Shown: positions 23,701 to 32,401, numbered from the stretch's first letter. The stretch is DNA of 37,530 bases from an uncultured Cyclobacteriaceae bacterium (GCA_937958005.1 CALGOB010000164.1:1-37530), one strand, 5' to 3'. A program made the numbers and translations. The notes: generated by a model not told the origin, from the letters alone.

Positions 23701-24625
23701 GAATAGTTTTTATTGGTCGACAGAAAGAGAACCGCATCACGATAGAAGGAAACAAATTATGAAAGAGTTTCCAGAAGTAAAAAAACTTTTTGGGATTGAT
23801 AAATCATTGAAATTTAAAACAGTTCTTCTGGTCATAGCTCAACTAAGTATTCCGATATTAATCAAAGATTTTCATTGGGCTATCCAATTACTTACTTTAC
23901 TGATAGTTGGCGCTACTATTAGCCATGCTTTATTTCTTGCTATCCATGAAATCACACATGATTTAGCCTTTAAGAAGCGGACACCCAATAACTGGTTAGC
24001 CATTTTTGCTAATCTACCGATCATTTTCCCATATGCAATGGCTTTTAGAATTTACCACCAAGAACATCACTGGCATCAGGGAAAAGATGGTGTAGATATG
24101 GATATTCCCGCGGAACAAGAAGCATTAATTTTTAGAGGATATTTCGGCAAATTAATCTGGCTGGTAAATCAAATTTTATTCTATGCGTTACGTCCTGTAA
24201 TTCTAAGCCCTAAAAAACCTACCAATTGGATAATAATCAATGCAGTTGTACAAATTGCATTTGTGATTGGCTATTTTTTACTTTTCGGCTGGTTTCCCTT
24301 ACTTTTCCTCTTGTTAGGAATTGTCATTTCAGGTGGGCTACATCCTATTGCAGGTCATTTCATCAGTGAACATTATGTAGTAAAAGAAGGGCAAGAAACT
24401 TATTCCTATTATGGTATTTACAACAAATTAACATTCAACGTTGGTTATCATAATGAACATCATGACTTCCCAAACATTCCTGGATCTCGGCTCCCTAAGC
24501 TCAAAAAAATAGCAGCTTCACACTATGACCACCTTTATGCGCATAAATCATGGTCAAAGTTACTCTTTCGCTTCGTGTTAGATCAAAACATGACGCTCTT
24601 TAATCGTTTTAAAAGAACTGTTTAG
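23681..24625 (+). CDS. Sphingolipid delta-4 desaturase, DES1/DEGS1-like
   Basis: A 314-aa membrane di-iron desaturase. It matches, as I recall it, the whole length of animal dihydroceramide desaturase DEGS1, the enzyme that inserts the 4,5-trans double bond of sphingosine. The N-terminal lipid-desaturase signature is present (FYWSTEREPHHDRRKQI, 10-26, then FPEVKKLFG). The three histidine boxes are H89-E-I-T-H93, H126-Q-E-H-H130 and H257-N-E-H-H261. The stretches HPIAGHFISEHY (221-232), ETYSYYG and TFNVGYHNEHHDFPNIPG are almost word for word DEGS1. Several membrane helices lie around 45-85 and 183-220. An alternative start is Met5 (23693). It begins about 1.2 kb past the sphingolipid block, divergent from the SQD2-like gene, and heads a five-gene plus-strand run. 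No cytochrome b5 partner is nearby. Confidence 0.87.
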   Translation: MRNSMTKNSFYWSTEREPHHDRRKQIMKEFPEVKKLFGIDKSLKFKTVLLVIAQLSIPILIKDFHWAIQLLTLLIVGATISHALFLAIHEITHDLAFKKRTPNNWLAIFANLPIIFPYAMAFRIYHQEHHWHQGKDGVDMDIPAEQEALIFRGYFGKLIWLVNQILFYALRPVILSPKKPTNWIIINAVVQIAFVIGYFLLFGWFPLLFLLLGIVISGGLHPIAGHFISEHYVVKEGQETYSYYGIYNKLTFNVGYHNEHHDFPNIPGSRLPKLKKIAASHYDHLYAHKSWSKLLFRFVLDQNMTLFNRFKRTV

Positions 24626-24646
24626 TCTAAGTCTAAAGTAACGTTT

Positions 24647-25777
24647 GTGCATCAAATATTAGTAAAACTCTTTGGGGAAAATTTACCAAAGAAAATATTT
24701 TGGTTTTGGGGAACTGGCTTATTGCTAAGGCTAATTGCAATTGGTTTTGCAGGCAGCGCCCCTGATTTTGTTGGTTATAGATTACCCATTGCGGAATGCT
24801 TGAACTCGGGATCTTGGCTGTATTGTGAATGTGCCTACAATCACACGCCATTTTACCCCTATTTGTCTGCTGCTATGTATTGGCTAGCTGGCACCAGCAA
24901 TTTTTTACAGGTTTTTCTTATCAACCTACCGTTGGCTTTAGGAGACGCCATAGTTCCATTACTCATATTTATCCTTTTTAAGAAATGGAAAGATGTTGAT
25001 TTTGCCTTGAAAGCATCAGTCATTTATGCACTCAACCCAATCTCTATTATCGAAGTTGGGATTTCACATTGGGATGGTTTTACGGTGATGTTTTTACTTT
25101 TAGGCTCAATTAGCATCTATAATGATCAAACAGCCAAAGCAGGTGCATGGACCGGTATGGGTTTCTTGCTTAAACAATTTCCATTATTACTACTTCCAGT
25201 TATTCTTTTAAAAACGAGAAGGTTAAAAACTACTTTTATAGCAGGCATGGTTACCTTGATTGTAATTATGTTGTTCTTCTTGCCCTTTATAATTCGATGT
25301 CCGGAAACTTTCGTTCAAAATCTATTGAACCACCCTCTTTGGAAAGGAGCTGCTAGTGAAGGGGTAGGAATTGGTACAATTAAGAATGTTTTCAATCATC
25401 TCCAGGTTCCTTATGCCAAATTTATCTGGGGGTTCATATTCTTATTTTTAATGGCACTTCCTAGTTTCAAAGTAAATAAACACAACCATGTTTATTACAC
25501 CGGCATCCTTACGGTGGTTTTGGCATTCTTTACCTTTGTAACTCATAGACAATTACTCCTTTGGTGTATGCCATTTATTATTTTGATTACTTTGGAACGA
25601 AAAGCATACCTTCCATTTATTTTATTATTTATTGGTTATGCTATTAGAATCATTAAACCAGATTGGTATTTTGGATTCATTCATCTGGGAGTTGGTGTTT
25701 GGTATTATATTGTTTTATTAAAGGAGCTTACAAAAATTTACGCTACAACTACGGATGCTACTAAGTGGAGGCTATAA
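24647..25777 (+). CDS. Integral membrane GT-C glycosyltransferase (mannosyltransferase-like)
   Basis: A 376-aa polytopic protein with about nine hydrophobic helices. It starts with GTG 21 bp after the desaturase stop. The first periplasmic loop has an acidic residue (SAPDFVGYRLP) and YNHTPFYPYL, and a later loop has HWDGFTVMF. This layout is typical of GT-C enzymes that use polyprenyl-phosphate sugars on the outer face of the inner membrane (PIG-M/ALG-like and GT87-like families). Likely substrates are lipid-linked glycans or a glycolipid headgroup. Coupling to the desaturase suggests a role in glycosylating the lipid made by this locus. The exact family is uncertain. Confidence 0.7.
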   Translation: MHQILVKLFGENLPKKIFWFWGTGLLLRLIAIGFAGSAPDFVGYRLPIAECLNSGSWLYCECAYNHTPFYPYLSAAMYWLAGTSNFLQVFLINLPLALGDAIVPLLIFILFKKWKDVDFALKASVIYALNPISIIEVGISHWDGFTVMFLLLGSISIYNDQTAKAGAWTGMGFLLKQFPLLLLPVILLKTRRLKTTFIAGMVTLIVIMLFFLPFIIRCPETFVQNLLNHPLWKGAASEGVGIGTIKNVFNHLQVPYAKFIWGFIFLFLMALPSFKVNKHNHVYYTGILTVVLAFFTFVTHRQLLLWCMPFIILITLERKAYLPFILLFIGYAIRIIKPDWYFGFIHLGVGVWYYIVLLKELTKIYATTTDATKWRL

Positions 25778-25898
25778 ATTAACTCGCTTACTTATTACGC
25801 AAATAGGAGAAAAAAATATATCGATAAATATGTTCAACGCTCAAAAATCCTTTACGATAATAGCTTATCTATAGAGATTAATACAACTTTGTATCAAA

Positions 25899-27092
25899 TT
25901 GCAAACAATTTCAAAAAACAATATAGCAGAGATACTTTTTGTTTCTCATAAGCATCCTCCTTCCATTGGGGGTATGCAAAAACAAAGCTATGAACTAGTG
26001 AAATACACTTCACAGTTAGCAAAGACTCACTGTATTGTATTTAAGAATAATTATTCAGTTCTATTCTTCTTTTTTTCCATCCTCCCTAGGGTTTTATTCA
26101 AATTGGCAAAACACAGAAATATAAGTATCATTCATGCCAATGATGCGCTAATGGCTCTTTTTTTAACACCATTGCTTATCTCAAAAAAAGTAAAACTATG
26201 TGTTACAGCTCATGGACTAGATATTGTTTATGGCCTTCAACCGTTCCAATGGTGGGTGAAAAATTTACTTTCTAAATTCGATCTGATTATCGCTGTAAGT
26301 GATGCAACAAAAGTAGAATGTATCAACAGGGGAATTAGTAAAGAAAAAGTTGTTTTTATTCCCAACGCCTACGATCTACCAAAATCTACCTATACAGACC
26401 CAAATTTCAGAGAATGGCTAAAATCAAATTATGGGGTTGACGAAAATCAATTCACTTTAGTATCTGTAGGAAGGGCCGTTCCAAGAAAAGGCTTTTTATG
26501 GTTTGTAAAAGAGGTTTTACCAAACATCAACCAGCCAGTGGTTTATTTAATAGTAGGACCAGCACTTAAGAAGGCGAAAACCCTTCATTCTTTTAAAAGG
26601 ATATTACCCAAATGGTTTTTTAAAATGTATTGCCAATTGAATGGAATCACATTGGATTACGTTGCTTTAAAAGAAATAACTGAAAAAAGTCAAGGAGAAA
26701 TTAATTTCCAGCTGATGGGGAAAATCTCAGACGAAAAACTTGATCAATTATATTTGCATGCAAATTTATTTTTAATGCCCAATTTAAAAGTCAAAGGCGA
26801 TTTTGAAGGTTTCGGTTTAGTTGCATTAGAAGCTGCCAGCAGAAAAACTGTTTGCTTGGTTGCTGATGTAGATGGAATTCCTTCTGCCATTGAAAATAAT
26901 CAAACTGGAATTTTACTTCCTTCAAATGAACCCCTATTATGGGCAAATAAAATTAATTGTTTATTAAGTGATTCTGATGAACTTAAGGCATCTGGGTTGC
27001 GTTTTTCAGAAAATTTAAATAAGAATAGTTACACTTGGCTAGAAATGAGTCAAAGGTACCTTAACGAATTCAATAAGTTAATTGCAAAATAG
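25899..27092 (+). CDS. GT4-family glycosyltransferase
   Basis: A 397-aa GT-B enzyme. No ATG precedes the N-terminal acceptor loop PPSIGGMQKQSYEL (about residues 20-33), so the TTG at 25899 is the likely start. Other features are VTAHGLDIVYG, IIAVSDATK, VSVGRAVPRKGF (about 190-201), and the donor-site EGFGLVALEAASRKT with two Glu spaced as in GT4. It would transfer a sugar from a nucleotide donor on the cytoplasmic side. A 121-bp gap separates it from the GT-C gene, and the next gene starts 2 bp later. Acceptor unknown. Confidence 0.85.
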   Translation: MQTISKNNIAEILFVSHKHPPSIGGMQKQSYELVKYTSQLAKTHCIVFKNNYSVLFFFFSILPRVLFKLAKHRNISIIHANDALMALFLTPLLISKKVKLCVTAHGLDIVYGLQPFQWWVKNLLSKFDLIIAVSDATKVECINRGISKEKVVFIPNAYDLPKSTYTDPNFREWLKSNYGVDENQFTLVSVGRAVPRKGFLWFVKEVLPNINQPVVYLIVGPALKKAKTLHSFKRILPKWFFKMYCQLNGITLDYVALKEITEKSQGEINFQLMGKISDEKLDQLYLHANLFLMPNLKVKGDFEGFGLVALEAASRKTVCLVADVDGIPSAIENNQTGILLPSNEPLLWANKINCLLSDSDELKASGLRFSENLNKNSYTWLEMSQRYLNEFNKLIAK

Positions 27093-27094
27093 CT

Positions 27095-28702
27095 ATGCAG
27101 GTCATTAAAATGAACAATTTAAGTGAGAACAAGTTCGATAAGGTATTGTCTCAACTTTCAAATTTGAATAAACAGGAATTGGTTATCCTGACTTCTAATG
27201 AACTAGAGTTACATTCCAGTCACAAAGAAATTGAAGAAATTTTTCAAAGCTTAAATACTGACATCCTCTTCTCAGCTTCGGCTGATTTCCCATATGAAGG
27301 CTCAGGGTTTAATCTTTTTTATTGGAAATATTACCCTAGGGAGAGCGGAGTTTACCACTACCTGAATGCTCAGCAAGTTATCGGCACTTCAGAAAAACTA
27401 GTCGTTTACCTGGAAGAATTAAGTCATTTTTATGGTGTCGATTCTTTAGAAAATGGATTAAAAGGGAAGCAATTAGAGGTGGATGTCTTCCAAAGACATT
27501 ATATCGAATCAATCTTTGGCCAACTAGAAACCAGTATTAAAGTAAAGATAGATAGCGAACAACTATTATTTGGCCTTACATCAGGCAGGGAATCTGTTGT
27601 TAAATGGCCTTTTTTTAATAGTAGGCAAGGGTTTATATTTAGCCAGATGGAAAGGCAAGCATTACCAGGTATGTCTGTTAAGTTGCGCCCTTGGGACCTT
27701 AAAACGAAAGACAAGAAATATTACAACTACGAGACCAAACAATACCCAGCAATTACCTTAAAAGAAGTACCTATTGATTCCATAGGGTTAAGTGAAATGT
27801 TCATTTCACTTAAGAGCTATTTTAAATCTGTGGTAGCAATTTTAAAAATCGGCTTTTACAATGGAGGTCATCGAAAATCACATGAGATATTCAGATTCAG
27901 AAAAAACCAAAACAAAGAGATTAAAGAGAATATAGAAAAAATCATCGATCACCTAAAGTCAGGCACTGCATTTTCTTTTTCTCATTTTAATGATGGAGAA
28001 ATAACATTTATCAAAAAATACTTAGCTCAAGATCACAAAGAAGTTTGGTTTGGTTCGTATTTTGGAAGAATACAAGATAAGTATAATAAAGCACTAGGGG
28101 AACTATTGGTTTCTGCATTTGAAAAGAAAGCCAAACACTATTACATTGGCACCCCATGCCCTAGATGTCATCCCAAATTAAGTGAGTATGCCAAAGAAAT
28201 CAGACCTGTAGATGATTATACAATTCCTGCAATGACATTTCATCATAATTTGAGCAGGTATCCTGAAATCTTAGGGCAAATCAAAAAGAAGAAAGTTTAT
28301 TTTGTAGTCAATCCAAAGCAAGATCTTACCTTTTTTAAGAAGATGGGGTTTGAATTTTCTGATGAGCAAGTAATTAGGGTTCCATTCAGAAATTCTCACG
28401 AAGAATATGAAAAATTAAAGAAATTAGCTTTCGACGAAGGTGCTGTGGTACTAATGATGTGTGGAATGCTAGCCAAAATTTTATGTGCTTATTGGTTTGA
28501 GAATTTCCCTAAAACAACTTTCATTGCTTTTGGTTCTAGTTTTGATGATTACATACAAAGTAGCATTAATTTCAATTTGTATCCAGAGGCTTTTCCATTT
28601 TCTAAAAGCATCATAGGCTCAAGATCTTACTTATTTGGTTATAAAAAGCAATGCCCTCACTGTTTTGATTTTTCTACACCTTTCAGTCCAGTAGAACCAT
28701 GA
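27095..28702 (+). CDS. Two-domain protein: PLOD-like glycosyltransferase domain fused to a GT-D-like domain
   Basis: A 535-aa protein. Residues 1-200 look like the procollagen-lysine/galactosyltransferase (PLOD) type GT domain seen in the next gene: TDILFSASADFPYEG, YHYLNAQQVIGTSE, and KVKIDSEQLLFGLTSGRESVVK. The metal-binding D-x-x-D of the neighbour is replaced by N-E-L-E (TSNELELHSS), and the first 50 or so residues are missing, so this half is shortened and may be inactive. Residues about 290-520 resemble GT-D glycosyltransferases (DUF1792): SFSHFNDGEITFI carries the D-G-E metal motif, then YYIGTPCPRC and VVLMMCGMLAKIL. It overlaps the next gene by 4 bp. A double Cys pair (PCPRC, QCPHC) is unusual. 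Function unknown; a glycan-assembly enzyme is likely. Confidence 0.6.
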   Translation: MQVIKMNNLSENKFDKVLSQLSNLNKQELVILTSNELELHSSHKEIEEIFQSLNTDILFSASADFPYEGSGFNLFYWKYYPRESGVYHYLNAQQVIGTSEKLVVYLEELSHFYGVDSLENGLKGKQLEVDVFQRHYIESIFGQLETSIKVKIDSEQLLFGLTSGRESVVKWPFFNSRQGFIFSQMERQALPGMSVKLRPWDLKTKDKKYYNYETKQYPAITLKEVPIDSIGLSEMFISLKSYFKSVVAILKIGFYNGGHRKSHEIFRFRKNQNKEIKENIEKIIDHLKSGTAFSFSHFNDGEITFIKKYLAQDHKEVWFGSYFGRIQDKYNKALGELLVSAFEKKAKHYYIGTPCPRCHPKLSEYAKEIRPVDDYTIPAMTFHHNLSRYPEILGQIKKKKVYFVVNPKQDLTFFKKMGFEFSDEQVIRVPFRNSHEEYEKLKKLAFDEGAVVLMMCGMLAKILCAYWFENFPKTTFIAFGSSFDDYIQSSINFNLYPEAFPFSKSIIGSRSYLFGYKKQCPHCFDFSTPFSPVEP

Positions 28703-29652
28703 GCAAACTACTCGTTTTAACTTTTGCGGACAAGGTACTTACAGAAGAAAATTATTTAAAGAAATCATGTAAACAAAATGGCCTGACTTTAGAAGTTCTT
28801 CTAAAATCTCCTTGGACACAAAATGCCATCAAACTTCAAATGTTGTTTGAGTTTGTCAAAAAAGCCGATGATCAGCTATTGCTATTAGTTGTTGATGCAC
28901 TTGATGTAATGGTATTTGAAAATGAGCAAGAAATCATAGACAAATTCAATAAACAAGAAGCAGATATTCTTTTTTCAGGAGAATCTAATTTTATGTTTAA
29001 GGAACCTGCAAAATGGTTTAGTTTCTTAATGAAATACCCTACTCAACCCAGTATATATCAGTTTCTAAATTCTGGTTCTTACATGGGGACTGTTCGTCAT
29101 ATAAGAACTATGTTGGAAAGCATTCAGACTTGGTATCATATTGATCTTTACAATGATCATCAGCTAATTCAGTTAAAAAGTGACCAATATCTTTTGCATA
29201 AATTCTACAATGATCAATTTTATCATCCACAAAAGAAGATGACTTTAAAAATTGACCACCAACAAAAGATATTAGGCTGTACAGGAGGAAGATACACAGT
29301 AGTAAAACTTCCAGACCTAAGTAAATGGCAAGCTTTCTTATTTTTTATCTTGGAAAGAAATTTATTGAAATTATTCAACCTTCATGCCTTTCAAGATTTG
29401 TCAAAAGATTTCATCAAATCTGAAGGAAGATTCTACAATACAAAAACCAAGGAATTCTCAAGTGTCATGCATTTCCCAGGGACATGGGACCGATTTGAAA
29501 AGGTAGTAGATAAATTTAAAGAGAAAAAATCTCCCTTTAAACTCAAGAGAATTCTCGCTTTAATGGTAAGTCTAATAAGTTATCCAATCTCTGCTTTTAG
29601 CGGAATTGTACTTTCAATAATTCTTTTGTTCAAAAAGTCAAAAGCTCAATAA
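28699..29652 (+). CDS. PLOD-like (procollagen galactosyltransferase-type) glycosyltransferase
   Basis: A 317-aa protein. The order of motifs follows the glycosyltransferase domain of animal PLOD/GLT25D proteins as I recall it: LLLLVVDALDVMVFEN (metal motif, about residues 54-69), ILFSGESNFMF, YQFLNSGSYMGTVRHIR (about 120-136), NDHQLIQ, LKIDHQQKILGC, and a closing MHFPGTWDRF with the metal-ligand His. The C-terminus ends in a hydrophobic helix (LMVSLISYPISAFSGIVLSIILLF), so it is membrane-anchored. It is the last gene of the plus-strand run and overlaps the previous one by 4 bp (ATGA). The two neighbours are probably paralogues in their GT part. Sugar and acceptor are unknown. Confidence 0.65.
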   Translation: MSKLLVLTFADKVLTEENYLKKSCKQNGLTLEVLLKSPWTQNAIKLQMLFEFVKKADDQLLLLVVDALDVMVFENEQEIIDKFNKQEADILFSGESNFMFKEPAKWFSFLMKYPTQPSIYQFLNSGSYMGTVRHIRTMLESIQTWYHIDLYNDHQLIQLKSDQYLLHKFYNDQFYHPQKKMTLKIDHQQKILGCTGGRYTVVKLPDLSKWQAFLFFILERNLLKLFNLHAFQDLSKDFIKSEGRFYNTKTKEFSSVMHFPGTWDRFEKVVDKFKEKKSPFKLKRILALMVSLISYPISAFSGIVLSIILLFKKSKAQ

Positions 29653-29712
29653 ATTTCATTCAATTTCATTTTGAGAATAAAACCATGAAATGTTTTCGGC
29701 AATATCTTCTCA

Positions 29713-30645
29713 CTATTCGCCATGTATCACACCATATTCTATATGATCGCCACCTCTCATAGAATTAAAGATTGCCTTCACTTTTCTCCACCTCCTCCGA
29801 TTGAAAACTTTATAAGAATAAGAAGAAAATGGATAAATCATGTGACCAAACACATAGCAGATCAATAACCAAAACGCATAAGAGATTGCTATAAGACTTG
29901 CTTTAAAAACACCCTTTCTAATCCTGTTTCTCTTGTATTCAGAGACAGCACTTTTATAAGCTCTATTAAGAATCCATTCTTCCCTTGCCCTAGTCTCAGG
30001 AACTGATTCGTAGGTAATTGCCTCTTGACAAGATACTATAACCCCTCCTTCTTTTCTGACTTCTCTAAAAAAGAAAGAATCCGATCCGCCTGACATATTA
30101 AATGCTTCATGGAATTTTAATCCATGCTTTTTCACAAAATTAAGATCTATTAAAACATTATTGGTACTGGCTCCTCTCATTTTACTGCCTGTAACAGGAA
30201 CTCCCCCATTATAGAAATCCCTATCAAAAAGCCATTTAGCAGCTTGTTTTGGCAATTCATAGATCACCCTCCCAGCCACTGCTTGCGCATTAAACTTTTG
30301 ACTAGTTTGAAACAATCCTACAATCCATTCAGCATCAGCACATTCATCATCATCCATGAAAGCGAGAAAATCAAACCCTTCCACTTCCTTTAACAGCCGA
30401 TTTCTTATATGTACAATCCCTCTCTTAGGTTCTATCAAATAAGTCAAATCAAAAGGTAAACTTTCTTGGTGACTATTGACTACAGATTTACTCTCTCCAT
30501 TTGGGTCATTATCACAAATAAACAAATGAATGCTTGTTTTGTCTGGGGTTTTTAAATCAACCAGAGATTTAAGTGCCTCAGCCAACATTTTAGGTCTATG
30601 AAAAGTTGGGATACATACCGCAATAGTCATCTTTTCATCTGTCAT
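29713..30645 (-). CDS. GT2-family glycosyltransferase with C-terminal membrane helix
   Basis: A 310-aa GT-A enzyme: IAVCIPTFHRPKMLAEALKS near the start, FICDNDPNGES, the metal-binding FMDDDECADAEWIVG (about 94-108), and later SGGSDSFFFREVRKEG. A hydrophobic segment near 255-280 (ASLIAISYAFWLLICYVFG) suggests membrane attachment. Its start overlaps the stop of the next upstream gene by 4 bp, so three minus-strand glycosyltransferases form one operon transcribed 32384 to 29713. It is convergent with the PLOD-like gene. Role: addition of one sugar in surface polysaccharide or glycolipid synthesis. Confidence 0.85.
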   Translation of the reverse strand: MTDEKMTIAVCIPTFHRPKMLAEALKSLVDLKTPDKTSIHLFICDNDPNGESKSVVNSHQESLPFDLTYLIEPKRGIVHIRNRLLKEVEGFDFLAFMDDDECADAEWIVGLFQTSQKFNAQAVAGRVIYELPKQAAKWLFDRDFYNGGVPVTGSKMRGASTNNVLIDLNFVKKHGLKFHEAFNMSGGSDSFFFREVRKEGGVIVSCQEAITYESVPETRAREEWILNRAYKSAVSEYKRNRIRKGVFKASLIAISYAFWLLICYVFGHMIYPFSSYSYKVFNRRRWRKVKAIFNSMRGGDHIEYGVIHGE

Positions 30646-31565
30646 GAAACATCCACTTTTAATTGGTTCTTGTCAAAAGATTTAACCTCCTTATGAACCC
30701 TTCTCCAATTCTTTATTGCAAACTTAAAAAATGAAATAGAGTTTGGGTTTTCCGCACTAAAAGCCATTTTAAAAATATCAATAAGGATTAAAATTCTATG
30801 TTTAATGGGAGATCCTGTTTCCAAATATTGAAATACATTGATCATCATCTTCCATTTCAACATAACCTTCAAATCTTTTTTAAATGGATTATCTCCCCTT
30901 TTCTCCCTATGGTGATAAATTGTAGCATTACTCAATACACCTATTTTATAACCTTGCTTCATTATCCTTTGAGCTAAATTATTATCTTCTCCATAGTGAT
31001 AAAAAAGTGGATGAAAAACACCAGCATCTTCAAAGCATTTCCTACTCACCATCCAAGCAGCTGCATTCACAAAAGGTACTTCATATAAATCCCTACGGAA
31101 TTGTCCTGCTTCATAATCAATCAAAAAAGTTTGTTGCCTTTCTTTCTTGACATATCGATAGAAAAGGTCATCTAAATGAATCAAGCCGCCATCTTTATGA
31201 ATAGGCGAAATGATTCCATAATCTTTATTTTGATGTGATGACTGCATCAAATTCTCAACAGCATCTGACTCTACATGTGTATCTTGATTAAGCAAAAAGA
31301 AGTATTTACAACCTAACGAAAAAGCTTTTCTAATTCCTAAATTGTTAGCCTTCCCAAAACCAAGATTTTCATTATTTGCCAGTACCTCCACATTTTGAAA
31401 ACGACTAGCAATTTCAACAGATCGATCTACTGAACAATTATCAATCAAATAAACTTTAGGCCTTACAGTACCTTCATCTATAGACTTAAGACACCTTTCT
31501 AGCCATGGCTCACCATTGTATGTGACTATAATCACACAACATTCATCTGTATAATTTCTATTCAT
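30642..31565 (-). CDS. GT2-family glycosyltransferase, rhamnosyltransferase-like (WbbL type)
   Basis: A 307-aa GT-A enzyme with CVIIVTYNGEPWLERCLKS near the start, YLIDNCSVDRSVEIA, the donor/metal stretch FFLLNQDTHVESDA (about 89-102) and YHYGEDNNLAQRIMKQG (about 196-212). This set (N-N-S/C, N-x-D, E-D-x-x) is typical of O-antigen rhamnosyltransferases. It begins exactly where the next upstream gene ends (31565/31566) and overlaps the following one by 4 bp. The specific sugar is inferred from family only. Confidence 0.84.
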   Translation of the reverse strand: MNRNYTDECCVIIVTYNGEPWLERCLKSIDEGTVRPKVYLIDNCSVDRSVEIASRFQNVEVLANNENLGFGKANNLGIRKAFSLGCKYFFLLNQDTHVESDAVENLMQSSHQNKDYGIISPIHKDGGLIHLDDLFYRYVKKERQQTFLIDYEAGQFRRDLYEVPFVNAAAWMVSRKCFEDAGVFHPLFYHYGEDNNLAQRIMKQGYKIGVLSNATIYHHREKRGDNPFKKDLKVMLKWKMMINVFQYLETGSPIKHRILILIDIFKMAFSAENPNSISFFKFAIKNWRRVHKEVKSFDKNQLKVDVS

Positions 31566-32384
31566 TTATTTCACATCAGAAGGCTTGATACCCTTGAATG
31601 TATTCACAAAAGATTTAGGGTATTTTCTAAAGTCTACTATTGAAGAGTTTGTGTAACTCTCTCTCCATCGTTTAATGACCTCTTCTTCTTCTAGCCTATA
31701 TTCAGCACCATATTTTGTGGTCTTATTAAAGGATGATAGTCTTTCCTGATAGTTTCTGTGTCGTTGTCCTGCTGCAACTTCTCCCCCTATGTGCCGATAG
31801 TGCAACATCTTAAAATACCCTCCTTTCTTAATCCTTCCTTTTGCATGATTTACGTGACAACCAGGCTCATAGTCAATCTCCTCTATAGCGTTTGGATCAA
31901 AAATTATCTGTTTTCCGTATTTCTTAGAATAAACCCCTGTATCAATTTCAAAAATACTCTCTTTAGGTAGTTTGTCACTGTACATGTCATACCCTTCCAT
32001 TAATGGGAAAGTAATTCCTTTCTTTTTACAAAGGGCTAGCATTTCTACAATTTGATGGTGATAGATAAATTCATCTACATCACAGACAATCACATAATCA
32101 GCTTCACCTCTAGCTTCTTTCCAACAGTGGTTCTTAACCTTTAAGTACTCTAGGTCATTCAACTCACCTTCTACACCAAAATTTCTAATTTCAAACCCAA
32201 GCTTTTTTGCGACCTCTACCGCATCATTGGTACTATAGTTATCATACATGATGATTTTTTCACAAAAAACACCATAATGCTTAGCAATAAAAGGAAGATA
32301 GAATGTATCATTCCAATTGATAAAATAAAGAAAAACCTTCGGATGACGACTCAATATCTTTTTTTGCTTGCAAAAGTAAAACAT
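31566..32384 (-). CDS. GT2-like glycosyltransferase (Glyco_tranf_2_4 / GT92-like)
   Basis: A 272-aa cytoplasmic GT-A enzyme with the hallmarks of this subfamily: a short start then FINWNDTFYLPFIAKHYG, IIMYDNYSTNDAVEVAKKLG, and VIVCDVDEFIYH with the D-x-D (about residues 95-105). Later segments are HVNHAKGRIKKGGY and HYRHIGGE. It is the first gene of the three-gene minus-strand operon. Its ATG lies only 17 bp from the ATG of the divergent ABC exporter gene, so their promoters must overlap each other's coding starts. Acceptor unknown. Confidence 0.78.
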   Translation of the reverse strand: MFYFCKQKKILSRHPKVFLYFINWNDTFYLPFIAKHYGVFCEKIIMYDNYSTNDAVEVAKKLGFEIRNFGVEGELNDLEYLKVKNHCWKEARGEADYVIVCDVDEFIYHHQIVEMLALCKKKGITFPLMEGYDMYSDKLPKESIFEIDTGVYSKKYGKQIIFDPNAIEEIDYEPGCHVNHAKGRIKKGGYFKMLHYRHIGGEVAAGQRHRNYQERLSSFNKTTKYGAEYRLEEEEVIKRWRESYTNSSIVDFRKYPKSFVNTFKGIKPSDVK

Positions 32385-32401
32385 TAAATTGATTTTTGTC
32401 C

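Noticed and set aside
25778-25898. Promoter in the 121-bp gap before the GT4 gene
   Set aside because: CAACTTTG near the start is only a partial match to TAnnTTTG and lacks a partner element.
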